DNA from: JAWWPY01 sp964412845
GTDB lineage: Bacteria > Actinomycetota > Actinomycetes > Streptosporangiales > Streptosporangiaceae
NCBI GenBank assembly: GCA_964412845.1
Contig: CAYPQM010000019.1
Span: 1 to 51,824 of the forward strand
DNA: 51,824 nt
Direction of reading: 5' to 3'
Of this stretch, positions 21,961 through 30,292 are shown piece by piece (positions within the stretch are counted from its first letter, which is position 1; each line of letters opens with the position of its first letter). Position numbers and translations under genes: made by a program. The notes beneath the pieces are model-generated. The model made no database searches. It had not been told where the DNA came from and was given only the letters and a program-made list of their open reading frames with translations.

Positions 21961-22946
21961 GATGCCGCCGTCTCCAATCGCCCCGTGTCGTGAGCAGTGT
22001 GGTCGCCGGCCGTGTCGTCGCCTTGGTCGCCGGTCAGGCCGGCGAAGACTTCCTCGAGGGTGGGATGCTCCAGGCCGACGTCGTGCACATCGACGCCGCT
22101 CGCGGCCAGTCGCCGCACGGCCGCCGCGAGGCTGGCCAGCCCATCGGGGGCAGGCACAGTGACTACCCGCCCGTGTGCCTCTGCCCCCGGCCCGAGCGCG
22201 GCCGCGGCGTCCCGCAGTTCCTGCGGCCGGGCGACGGGCAGGCTCACCCGGATGCGCGTGTGGCCCGCCGCGGCCGAGAGCTCGGCGGGCGCCCCGGCCG
22301 CCACGATGACGCCTCCGGCCAGGACGACGACTTCGTCCGCGAGCTGATCCGCTTCTTCGAGGTGCTGCGTGGTGAGCAGGACAGTGGTGCCCCGGCTGAC
22401 CAGGTCGCGGATGGTCTGCCACATCTCGGCCCGGCTGACCGGATCGAGGCCCGATGTGGGCTCGTCGAGGAACAGCACCTCGGGGTCGATCAGCAGGCTG
22501 GCCGCGAGATCGAGACGGCGGCGCATGCCGCCGGAGTAGGTCTTGACCAGCCTGCCTGCCGCGTGCTCCAGGCCGAACTGGGCCAGCAGCTGATCGGCCC
22601 GCTGCCGGGACCGCGCGGCGCCGAGGTGGTAGAGCCGCCCGATGATGTCCAGGTTCTGGTGCCCGGTGAGCAGTTCGTCCATGGTCGCGCTCTGCCCGGT
22701 CACGCCGATGCGGGCCCGCACCCGCTGCGGCTGCCTGATCGCATCGAACCCAGCGACCTCAGCCCGGCCCGCGTCCGGCCGGATCAGGGTGGTGAGAATG
22801 CGCACGGTCGTCGTCTTGCCCGCGCCGTTGCGGCCCAGCAGCGCGCACACGCTGCCGGCCGGCACCCGCAGGCTCACATCGCGCAGGGCCTGGGTCCGGC
22901 CGAACGTTTTGGCCAGGCCGTCGGCACGGATGGCGAAGTCAGTCAT
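21957..22946 (-). CDS. ABC exporter ATPase (DrrA-like)
   Basis: A 329-residue nucleotide-binding protein: Walker A GRNGAGKT (38-45), signature YSGGMRRRLDLAASL (137-151), Walker B VLFLDEPTSGLDP (Asp161, Glu162). A C-terminal DUF4162-like domain typical of drug-exporter ATPases follows. I use ATG 22946 (AAGGAG four bases before); GTG 22949 lies too close to the ribosome site. It is first in the two-gene operon, divergent from a TetR regulator over a 61-base promoter with three operator copies. Regulation by that TetR is strongly suggested. Confidence 0.93.
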   Translation of the reverse strand: MTDFAIRADGLAKTFGRTQALRDVSLRVPAGSVCALLGRNGAGKTTTVRILTTLIRPDAGRAEVAGFDAIRQPQRVRARIGVTGQSATMDELLTGHQNLDIIGRLYHLGAARSRQRADQLLAQFGLEHAAGRLVKTYSGGMRRRLDLAASLLIDPEVLFLDEPTSGLDPVSRAEMWQTIRDLVSRGTTVLLTTQHLEEADQLADEVVVLAGGVIVAAGAPAELSAAAGHTRIRVSLPVARPQELRDAAAALGPGAEAHGRVVTVPAPDGLASLAAAVRRLAASGVDVHDVGLEHPTLEEVFAGLTGDQGDDTAGDHTAHDTGRLETAAS

Positions 22947-22955
22947 CACACTCCT

Positions 22956-23008
22956 TGCGTACGTTGTACCTGTGGCGTACGCGGTACGCTAGGACTACAA
23001 TGTACGCA
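22956..23008. promoter_or_regulatory. Triple GTAC-N3-GTAC operator in the divergent promoter
   Basis: GTACGTTGTAC (22959), GTACGCGGTAC (22977) and CTACAATGTAC (22995) recur at exactly 18-bp steps. The flanking arms TGCGTACGTTGTA (22956-22968) and TACAATGTACGCA (22996-23008) are mirror copies. The -10 elements overlap the outer sites: TACAAT (22996-23001) for tetR and, on the minus strand, TACAAC (22968-22963) for the exporter. One bound repressor could shut both promoters. Confidence 0.85.
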
Positions 23009-23964
23009 TGTCAAGCCGCGACGATGCGACGGGCGGCCCGGAACGTCACCCGGAGCCGAACCTGGCCCGCCGCCAGCCGCGTGCGCACGATCGTCAGCGG
23101 GAGGCGCACCAGGCCCGGGAGCGGCAGTCGCGGGAGCGGCGCCAGCCGGGACGCACCGAGGGCGCAGCGGCGTTCTGGGGCGGGTACGACATCCTCTGGG
23201 GCGCGGTGCCGGATCGGCCCGCAGCGCGCCGGAGCCCGCTCGACCGGACCAGGATTGTCCGGGCCGCGATCCGCATCGGCGACGCCGAAGGGCTTGAGGC
23301 AGTGACGATGCGGCGGATCGGCCGCGAGCTGCGCACCGGCGCGATGTCTCTCTACCGGCACGTGCCGGATAAGGGAGCCCTGATCAGCCTCATGATCGAC
23401 GAGGTTCTCGGCGAGGAGAAGATACCCGCCGCGCCGTCCGGTGACTGGCGCGCCGACGTGTGGCTCATCGTGGACAGCATGTGGGCGATGATGCAACGGC
23501 ATCCCTGGTATCCCGAGGCCGCGATGGAGCGGCCGCCGATCACGCCGAACGGGGTGGCCGGGCTCGAATTCGCACTGGGCATCTTCGATGGCCATGAACT
23601 GAGCGTCGGTGACCGGATGGGGATCATGAGCACGCTGACCGCGACCGTCACAGCGGTGGCGATCAACGCGGCCGCCGAAGCCCGTACCCGGGCCCGGCTC
23701 CAGATGACGGAAGACGAGATGATGTCGTCGGCCGGCGCCTTTATCGGCCGCATCATCGACAGCGGCAAGTTCCCCCGCTTCAGCGAGCTCATGAGCGGCA
23801 TGATGAACGGCGCGGACCCCCCGGACCCGGGCTACGAGCTGCGGGTGGCGGTCGAGCTGATCCTGGACGGCATCGCCGCCCGGCTGGCGGCTGCCCCTAC
23901 CGGGACCGCCCGCCCGCAGCCCGAGACGAGCCAGCCCGAGACCAGCCAGCCCGAGACGGGCTAG
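23008..23964 (+). CDS. TetR-family regulator of the divergent ABC exporter
   Basis: A 318-residue TetR protein, long for the family. The first 75 residues are a charged Arg/Gln/Glu-rich extension. The HTH follows (DRTRIVRAAIRIGDAEGLEAVTMRRIGRELRTGAMSLYRHVPDKGALI). A ligand-binding domain of TetR_C type and a tail of QPETS repeats end the protein. ATG 23008 is six bases after a TACAAT -10 and overlaps an operator, so the mRNA should be leaderless. It very probably represses itself and the exporter operon, and is released by an exported compound. The stop codon is a CAG-to-TAG variant in a 15-bp tandem repeat. Confidence 0.92.
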   Translation: MSSRDDATGGPERHPEPNLARRQPRAHDRQREAHQARERQSRERRQPGRTEGAAAFWGGYDILWGAVPDRPAARRSPLDRTRIVRAAIRIGDAEGLEAVTMRRIGRELRTGAMSLYRHVPDKGALISLMIDEVLGEEKIPAAPSGDWRADVWLIVDSMWAMMQRHPWYPEAAMERPPITPNGVAGLEFALGIFDGHELSVGDRMGIMSTLTATVTAVAINAAAEARTRARLQMTEDEMMSSAGAFIGRIIDSGKFPRFSELMSGMMNGADPPDPGYELRVAVELILDGIAARLAAAPTGTARPQPETSQPETSQPETG

Positions 23965-23991
23965 CCCGAGACCAGCCAGCCCGGGGCTGCT
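23917..23991. repeat. 15-bp tandem repeat across the TetR stop codon
   Basis: CAGCCCGAGACSAGC repeats from 23917; units start at 23917, 23932, 23947, 23962 and, degenerate, at 23977. The fourth begins TAG instead of CAG, creating the stop. It encodes the QPETS tail. Confidence 0.8.
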
Positions 23992-24029
23992 GCTTCGATG
24001 GTGCGGTCGGCCTGGCCGGTGCGGGCTGG

Positions 24030-24968
24030 TCATTCCTCAGATCGTGGCGCAGGGGCATCCGGCGGTTCGGCCGGGCCGGGACCGGTCAGGTGCGCCTGGG
24101 CGCATGTGCGGAAGGCGGCCACGAGGCGGCTGCGGTCGCCGGCCCGGGTCGCCAGCACGACGTGACTCGGCTCGACGTCGTGCAGGGGGACTGTGGTGAG
24201 GTCGGGCCGGAGGCTGTCGGCGCGCAGGCCGGCCGAGACGATGGCCACGGCCTGCCCGGCGGCGATGAGTTCGAGTTTGTCCTCGATGGCGTCGACGAGG
24301 GGGCCGTCGGGTGCGGGGCTTCCGTCGGGCCGTGGGTCGATGCGCCAGAAGGCGTTCCAGGCCGGGTCGGGCAGCCGGGGCAGCGGTTCGTCGGCGATGT
24401 CGTTGAGGGTGATGGATTCCTTGCTGGCCAGGCGGTGGTCGAGGGGTACCAGCAGGACCCGGGGCTCGTCGTAGAGGACCGTGACGTGCAGCTGGCTGGT
24501 CGGGAACGGCAGCCGGGACACCGCCGCGTCCACCCGGTGATCGAGCAGGGCTGCGCGCGGTTCGTTCCAGGTCAGGTGCCGGGTGTGCACGTCGGCGTCC
24601 GGGTTCCGGCGGCGCAGCTCGCGCACTGCCGGGGTGACGATGAGGCCCGTGGTGTACCCGATGGTGATCCGGCTGGGCTGGGCGGCGGCCCGGGTAGAGG
24701 CCGCGGCCTGGGTGGCGGAGCGCAGCAGCGCCTTGGCGCGGGGCAGGAAGACTTCCCCGGCCTCGGTGAGCCGGCTGCCTTGCGGGGTGCGGTCCAGCAG
24801 GCGGGCGCCCAGCTGCTGCTCGAGGCGGCGGACCTGACGGCTCAGGGACGGCTGGGCGATGCGGAGGGCGGCGGCCGCGCGGCCGAAGTGCCGGTGGTCG
24901 GCGACGACGGTGAAGTACCGCACCAGCCGCAGGTCGAGGTCCGCCGGAGGCGGCGGCGAGTCGGACAT
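24030..24968 (-). CDS. LysR-family regulator of the adjacent epimerase-like gene
   Basis: A 312-residue LysR protein: HTH LVRYFTVVADHRHFGRAAAALRIAQPSLSRQVRRLE, then a LysR substrate-binding domain (RITIGYTTGLIVTPAVRELRRR). The start is uncertain: ATG 24968 fits the family length, ATG 24995 adds nine residues. It is divergent from an NAD(P)-dependent epimerase-like gene, the usual LysR arrangement, and the intergenic GTATCGC repeats are its probable binding sites. The inducer is unknown. Confidence 0.92.
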   Translation of the reverse strand: MSDSPPPPADLDLRLVRYFTVVADHRHFGRAAAALRIAQPSLSRQVRRLEQQLGARLLDRTPQGSRLTEAGEVFLPRAKALLRSATQAAASTRAAAQPSRITIGYTTGLIVTPAVRELRRRNPDADVHTRHLTWNEPRAALLDHRVDAAVSRLPFPTSQLHVTVLYDEPRVLLVPLDHRLASKESITLNDIADEPLPRLPDPAWNAFWRIDPRPDGSPAPDGPLVDAIEDKLELIAAGQAVAIVSAGLRADSLRPDLTTVPLHDVEPSHVVLATRAGDRSRLVAAFRTCAQAHLTGPGPAEPPDAPAPRSEE

Positions 24969-25009
24969 GCCCCCATGGTAACCTCTCGCTCCCATCGGCC
25001 GGTACCAGA

Positions 25010-25095
25010 GTATCGCTATGAGCTGCGGTGATGCCTGATACGTATCGCGCTGTGCAGAACAGGCCTTGGACAGACGGCAGGACGGTTTCTAACGT
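25010..25095. promoter_or_regulatory. LysR sites and promoter between LysR and the epimerase-like gene
   Basis: GTATCGC occurs at 25010 and 25042, 32 bp apart. The second overlaps the palindrome GATACGTATC (25037-25046). Downstream, TTGGAC (25066-25071) and TAACGT (25090-25095) are 18 bp apart and form a plausible promoter for the plus-strand gene. The palindrome would sit near -60, as expected for a LysR recognition site. Confidence 0.6.
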
Positions 25096-25158
25096 AGAGG
25101 TACGAGCCCGTCGCCTTCTGGTGCCGGGTCGACTCGAACCAGCCAGGGGATTTTCACT

Positions 25159-26058
25159 ATGCGCGTATTCGTCACCGGAGCAACCGGATACATCGGATCT
25201 GCGGTTGTCCGCGAACTCCTCGACGCAGGGCATCAGGTCGTCGGCCTCGCCCGCTCGGACACGTCGGCCACAGCATTGACGGCGGCCGGCGCCGACGTGC
25301 ACCGCGGCGCCCTCGACGACCTCGGCAGCCTGCACGACGGCGCCGCCGCCGCGGACGGCGTCATTCACCTGGCCTTCAACAACATCTCCGAGACCACGGA
25401 CTTCGCGGCCGCGGCCCAGGCCGACCTGCGCGCCGTGGAGACGATCGGGGCGGCACTCGAAGGCTCCGGCAAGCCATTCGTGGTCACGTCGGGGACGCTC
25501 GTCCTCGCGATGCTGGGACGCCTCGGGACGGAAGAGGACGTGTCTGACCCCGCAGTGCCCCGGGTCGCGTCGGAGATCGCGGCGATCGCGCTGGCTGAGC
25601 GCGGCGTGCGATCATCGGTCATCCGCCTCGCACCGTCCGTGCACGGCGAGGGCGACAAGGCAGGCTTCGTCCCGAGCCTGATCGGCATGGCTCGCGCACA
25701 GGGCGTGTCAGCCTTCGTCGGCGATGGATCGAACCGCTGGCCCGCCGTGCACCGGCTCGATGCGGCGCGCCTGTTCCGGCTGGCCATCGAAGCGGCCCCG
25801 GCTGGCTCGCGACTGCATGCAGCCGGCGAGGAGGGCGTGCCGTTCCGGGAAATCGCTGAGGCCATCGGCCGCCAGTTGAAGCTGCCGGCCGCCAGCGTCG
25901 CCGCCGAGGACGCAGGCGGCCACTTCGGCTTCCTTTCCGCCATGGTGGCGTTCGACAATCCGACGTCGAGCGCACTGACCCAGGAACGGCTGGGCTGGCG
26001 GCCGGAGGGGCCTGCGCTGATCCCGGACATCGAAAAGGGTCATTACTTCAACGATTAG
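25159..26058 (+). CDS. NAD(P)-dependent epimerase/oxidoreductase, extended SDR
   Basis: A 299-residue extended SDR. The N-terminal VTGATGYIGSAVVRELL is the dinucleotide motif. The usual YxxxK catalytic pair is not evident (VTSGTLVLAMLG follows the serine region), as in atypical SDRs that bind NADPH and reduce or sense redox state. A Trp-rich PAVHRLDAARLFRLAIE segment is typical of this subgroup. ATG 25159 follows AGGGGA by eight bases. It is divergent from its likely LysR regulator. A strong hairpin ends the transcript. Confidence 0.88.
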   Translation: MRVFVTGATGYIGSAVVRELLDAGHQVVGLARSDTSATALTAAGADVHRGALDDLGSLHDGAAAADGVIHLAFNNISETTDFAAAAQADLRAVETIGAALEGSGKPFVVTSGTLVLAMLGRLGTEEDVSDPAVPRVASEIAAIALAERGVRSSVIRLAPSVHGEGDKAGFVPSLIGMARAQGVSAFVGDGSNRWPAVHRLDAARLFRLAIEAAPAGSRLHAAGEEGVPFREIAEAIGRQLKLPAASVAAEDAGGHFGFLSAMVAFDNPTSSALTQERLGWRPEGPALIPDIEKGHYFND

Positions 26059-26139
26059 CCGCCCGCACCCCCCGGCGAACGACTGCTCAAGCTGACCCGG
26101 CCGCTCATCGAGCCGGTCAACGACCCGTTGAAAGACCTA

Positions 26140-26175
26140 CGCCCGGCGCCGCTGGTCCTCCAGCGGCGCCGGGCG
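26140..26175. terminator. Bidirectional terminator, 16-bp stem
   Basis: CGCCCGGCGCCGCTGG (26140-26155), loop TCCT, and the exact complement (26160-26175). It lies between convergent epimerase and MMPL genes and would stop both transcripts. Confidence 0.8.
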
Positions 26176-26202
26176 CTTCCCTCAGGAGGCCTCGGCCGCA
26201 GA

Positions 26203-28395
26203 CTACTCAGGGGCCGCGATGGGCACCCTGACCTGGGCCGGGGGCTCGTCCTCGCTGAGAGAGGCCGTGGGCAGGATCCGGGCGAGCGGCGCGGGCAGCC
26301 ACCAGTTGGCCTGGCCGAGCAACTCCATGACGGCGGGCACCAGGACCATCCGCACCACGGTGGCGTCGATCAGCACCGACACGGCCAGCCCCAGCCCGAG
26401 TTGCTTCACCGAGACGTCCGCGCCCAGCACGAAGGACAGGAACACCACCACCATGATCGCCGCCGCCGCGGTAATCACCCGTGCGGTGCGGGCCAGCCCG
26501 CGGGCGACCGAGGTCGCGTTGTCGCCGGTCGCGTCGTAGAACTCGCGGATCCGCGACAGCAGGAACACCTCGTAGTCCATGGACAGGCCGAACAGGATGA
26601 CAAACAGGAAGATCGGCACCCAGGTGGTCACCGGCACCTTTTCCGGGAACCCGAACAGCCGGCCCGCCACTCCGTCCTGGGAGATGGCGACGAGCACGCC
26701 GTAGGCCGCGGAGATTGACAGCAGGTTCATCACCGCCGCCTTGATCGCGATGACAACCGACCGGAACATCACCAGCAGCAACAGCATCGACAGGCCGACC
26801 ACCACGCCGACCAGCCAGGGCAGCCGCCCGCTGATCAGGTTCGAGAATGCGACGCCCGATGCGTTAGGGCCGGTGAGGTAGGAACGGATGCCGGTGCCGG
26901 CGGTCACTCGTGGCAGTACGCGGTCGCGGATCGTGTTCACCAGGGTGTTGGTGGCCGGGTCCTGCTCGCCGGTGGCCGGATAGGCGATCATCATGGCTGC
27001 CTGGCCGTCCTTGCTGACCACCACGGGAGTGACTCGGGCCACGCCGGACGTGGACCGGATCGCGCTGGCGAGGCGGGCGGTGCTGGTGCCCGGCGAGGGC
27101 AGCGCGGCCACGACGATCACCGGCGCGTCGAACCCGGGGCCGAACCCGCGGGCCATGGTCGCGTAACTCGCGTACCCCATGGTGCCGCGGGCCTGGGCCG
27201 ACTCATCGGGGAAGTTCAGCGTCATGCCCAGGGCAGGCGCGGCCAGCGCGAGGATCACCCCGGTGGACAGCGCCGCCGCGAGCAGCGGCCTGCGCTGGAT
27301 CATCCCGGCCCACCGCTCCGCCGCCGGCCTGGCCGAACGGCGCGTGCGCAGCCACCGGGGCAGACGGACCCGCGACTGCTTGCCGAGCCGGGTGCCGGTG
27401 AAGCCGAGCAGCGCGGGCAGCAGCGTGAGCGAGCCGAGCATGGTCATCGCCACCGTGGCGGCGGCCGCGACCGCGACCCCGTTGAGCAGCGACTGGCGCA
27501 GCACGAGCAGGCCCAGCATGCCGATCACCACGGTGCTGCCCGCGATGAGCACGGTCCGGCCTGCGGTGCGCATGGCGGTGACCGCGGCGTCCTCCGGCGT
27601 TTCGCCGCCCCGCAACGACTCGCGGAACCGGGTGACGATGAACAGCGCGTAGTCCACGCCGACCCCGAGACCGATCATGGAGGCGACGATCGGGGAGAAC
27701 GACGGCGCGGGGAAGACGTGGCCCAGCAGGGCGATCAGCGAAAGCCCGGCCCCGATGCCGAACACTGCCGTGACCACCGGCAGGCCCATAGCCAGCAATG
27801 ACCCAAACGCAATGAGCAGCACGACAGCTGCCGCGCCGATGCCGATACCCTCCGTCGGGCCGCCATAGGGCGTCTCGGCCAGGTCCACCACGTCACCGCC
27901 GAGGCTGAACGTGACACCGTGGCCGGAGGCGGATCGCGCGTCGTTCATCAGCGCCAGGGCTTCGCTGTTCGGGATGTGGGCCGAGGTGACGCCGAACTGC
28001 ACGGTGGCGAACGCGATATGGCCATCCGGCGAGACCTGGCCGGCTACCTGGTACGGGTCGGAGACCGCGGTGACATGGGCGGCCCGCCCGAACGGGATGA
28101 GCGCACTGGTCACCTGGGCGCGGACCGCCGGGCTGGTGATCGGTGCGTCCGAGCGGATGGCCAGGGTCAGCGTGTCACCGGACTGCCGCTGGAAGTGCTG
28201 GTTGAGCACGGTCTGGCCGGGGTCGCTGCCACCGAAGGAGTCATTGGCCGGGGCGCCGAACCGTGTCCACAAGGTGATCAAGCAGGCCAGGCCGAGAATC
28301 CAGGCGATCAGGGTGAGCCAGCGATGCCGGTGGCAGGTGCGGCCGGTCCGGCCGAGGATGCCCGGGCCGGGCTGCGCGGGGGATGAGCTGGACAT
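26203..28395 (-). CDS. MMPL-family RND transporter
   Basis: A 730-residue MMPL protein with about twelve helices: a first helix (LTLIAWILGLACLITLW), an extracytoplasmic loop, a block of five to six helices, then the repeated half. The proton-relay region GVGVDYALFIVTRFRE and its second-half counterpart FGLSMDYEVFLLSRIRE are both present. Such proteins export lipids or small hydrophobic molecules with proton motive force. ATG 28395 follows GGAG by seven bases. No regulator gene is adjacent, but a strong triple dyad lies 98-128 bases upstream. Confidence 0.92.
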   Translation of the reverse strand: MSSSSPAQPGPGILGRTGRTCHRHRWLTLIAWILGLACLITLWTRFGAPANDSFGGSDPGQTVLNQHFQRQSGDTLTLAIRSDAPITSPAVRAQVTSALIPFGRAAHVTAVSDPYQVAGQVSPDGHIAFATVQFGVTSAHIPNSEALALMNDARSASGHGVTFSLGGDVVDLAETPYGGPTEGIGIGAAAVVLLIAFGSLLAMGLPVVTAVFGIGAGLSLIALLGHVFPAPSFSPIVASMIGLGVGVDYALFIVTRFRESLRGGETPEDAAVTAMRTAGRTVLIAGSTVVIGMLGLLVLRQSLLNGVAVAAAATVAMTMLGSLTLLPALLGFTGTRLGKQSRVRLPRWLRTRRSARPAAERWAGMIQRRPLLAAALSTGVILALAAPALGMTLNFPDESAQARGTMGYASYATMARGFGPGFDAPVIVVAALPSPGTSTARLASAIRSTSGVARVTPVVVSKDGQAAMMIAYPATGEQDPATNTLVNTIRDRVLPRVTAGTGIRSYLTGPNASGVAFSNLISGRLPWLVGVVVGLSMLLLLVMFRSVVIAIKAAVMNLLSISAAYGVLVAISQDGVAGRLFGFPEKVPVTTWVPIFLFVILFGLSMDYEVFLLSRIREFYDATGDNATSVARGLARTARVITAAAAIMVVVFLSFVLGADVSVKQLGLGLAVSVLIDATVVRMVLVPAVMELLGQANWWLPAPLARILPTASLSEDEPPAQVRVPIAAPE

Positions 28396-28492
28396 GTGAG
28401 TCTCCTACGAGCCTGAGGAGTGTTGCTGCTGTCGATGCTCCTCATCGGCGGCCCGTTCGGCGTCCTGCGCAGGGAGGCTCTTGGTGACGCGG

Positions 28493-28523
28493 GTACTCCG
28501 CGGGAGTACTCCCCGCGGAGTAC
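28493..28523. promoter_or_regulatory. Nested palindrome upstream of the MMPL gene
   Basis: GTACTCCGCGGG (28493-28504) and CCCGCGGAGTAC (28512-28523) are exact complements; the centre is itself the palindrome GGAGTACTCC (28503-28512). It looks like two overlapping operators, or a terminator for the zinc-ribbon gene ending at 28540. Confidence 0.55.
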
Positions 28524-28539
28524 GGCAGTTCAGGGCGGG

Positions 28540-30050
28540 TCAGGCGCAGAGGCGCACGGAAGGGTGGTAACCCGGGGGAGAGCGCCCGATGAGATACCCG
28601 GCCGCCGTGTGCTTCAAGGTCAGCACGACGTTCCAGCGGTCGCACGCGGCGTGATTGGGGCTGTCGGCGGGGTTCTGGCGGCTGGTGAAGGTCACCGTGG
28701 CCGCCAGGTTCTGCTGGCCGGTGGCGACCAGTTCAACCAGCGTGGCATCCGAATCAGTGGTCGTCCGGTATCCGGCGCTGAATCCCGCGCTGCTCCCGCG
28801 AATCTGCGGGATGAACAGGGCCTCGTAATCCTGGAAGTCGTGATTGTTGATCGACGAGAAGTAGACGGTCAGCAGCGCGGCGACCAGGTGCGCGTGCGGA
28901 TCCCCGGCCACCGCGGGCACGATGGTGACCGCGACGTTGCCCGCCGTGGGCCGCGTGGCCGGGGAGGACGCGGCGGCCGACGGTGCCGCGGAGGAGGATG
29001 CGCGGGGTGACTGTGACTGGAGGGGAGTGCTCGCGGCGTTCAACCGGTCGCTGCGCTTGACCTGCCAGACCGCCGCGCCACCCGCGGCGAGCGTCACCGC
29101 GGCCAGCAGGGCAATGATCGTCGAACTGCGGCCCCGAGGCCGCCGCATGGTCCGGCGCGGGCGCGGAGGATCCTCGGTCAGCAGCCCCGTCGCCGCGAGG
29201 TCGGGCAGTTCGGTGGTCTGCTGGCGGCCCGCGGCGAACTTGTCACCGAACGGGTCATAGGAAACGGGCGGGACAGCGGACCGGGCCCTCGCCGTGGGAG
29301 CGCCGAGCTGTTTCCGGGCGGCCAGACCAGCCGCGCTCCGCTGGGGCGCCTGATCAGGCATCGCTTGACCGGGCCACGGGTCAGGCGTGCCCTGCTCGGC
29401 CGGAGGGCTGGGCCGGTTGGGGCTGAGTGACGGGCCGGCCGAGTCCTGGCTGAGCCAGGGACCGGGAGTGTCCTGGCCGAGCAGCGGGGCGACCGTGTCC
29501 TGGCTGGGCCATGAGCCAGCGGTGTCCTGGCTGGGCCAGCCGGTGGGCGTGGCCTGGCTGGGCCATGAACTCGGAGTGTCCTGAGTGGGCCAGCCGGTGG
29601 GCGTGGCCTGGCTTGGCCATGNNNNNNNNNNNNNNNNNNNNNNNNNNNNNNNNNNNNNNNNNNNNNNNNNNNNNNNNNNNNNNNNNNNNNNNNNNNNNNN
29701 NNNNNNNNNNNNNNNNNNNNNGGCCAGCCGGTGGGCGTGGCCTGGCTTGGCCATGAAGTCGGAGTGTCCTGAGTGGGCCAGCCGGTCGGCGTGTCCTGGC
29801 GTGGCCAGGGCTCGGGCATGTCCTGATGTGGCGAGCTGGGTGCGGTCGAGCTGGGCCAGAGATCAGGCGCGTCTGGCTGACCCCAGAGATCGGGCGGCCC
29901 CTGACCAGCGGGCGCGGCAGGTGGCGCGCCTACGGGTGGCATTGCCGCAGGCGGCTCACGGCCCAGCGCCTGGGCCAGCGAAGTTCCGCATCCGGGGCAG
30001 TACTGCTGTGCCCCGCCCAGCGCGAACCCGCAATAAGTGCAGAACCGCAT
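28540..30050 (-). CDS. Zinc-ribbon membrane protein with WPSQDTPTG repeats (interrupted by assembly gap)
   Basis: The product starts with a zinc ribbon (Cys4, Cys7, Cys18, Cys21), continues through a Pro-rich stretch into nine-residue repeats with consensus WP(S/T)Q(D/A)TP(T/S)(G/S), then a basic region, one membrane helix (STIIALLAAVTLAAGGAAVW) and a 170-residue extracytoplasmic domain with paired cysteines (AACDRWN, VRLCA). A run of 100 N splits the repeats and puts the halves in different frames. The frame is restored if the true gap is 2 mod 3, as repeat arithmetic predicts, so I treat it as one intact gene. The cytosolic ribbon, repeat stalk and exported domain suggest a sensor or scaffold; the role is unknown. 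Confidence 0.8.
29432..29814 (-). repeat. 27/54-bp coding tandem repeats
   Basis: Each 27-bp unit encodes one nonapeptide such as WPSQATPTG or WPTQDTPSS; two alternate as a 54-bp unit nearly identical between copies. At least ten units are visible around the gap. Confidence 0.8.
29622..29721. other. Assembly gap of 100 N
   Basis: The N-run is a placeholder inside near-identical repeats. Flanking bases resume so that 20 + 54k missing bases would restore the repeat phase and the reading frame. Confidence 0.97.
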
Positions 30051-30268
30051 GCGCGTTACCCGCCTCCATCAACGCACTGCGACTGGCGCGGCCGTCTGAG
30101 GCCGACGATGTGCATTTTGTGACTGTTAGTTTCCTCCCGTCATGATGCCGTAACCACAAGGTTGGGGGAAGTCTCCCGGAAAGGTTAGCCGCCGCCGGAT
30201 GACCCGGCCAGCCGGGCTCACCGAAGGCCGCCTCACTCTGCGCGAATGCCCTCCCCGCGATCATGAAA

Positions 30269-30284
30269 CCCCGGGGCGCCGGGG
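30269..30284 (-). terminator. Terminator of the two-component operon
   Basis: On the minus strand CCCCGG-CGCC-CCGGGG is followed by a short T-run (GGTTTCAT), nine bases past the response regulator stop. Confidence 0.55.
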
Positions 30285-30292
30285 GTGGAAGG

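Noticed and set aside
29432..29814. A CRISPR-like array.
   Set aside because: The repeats are coding, contiguous and without unique spacers.
28540..30050. A frameshifted pseudogene.
   Set aside because: The frame change is explained by the arbitrary 100-N gap; the repeat phase predicts an intact frame.
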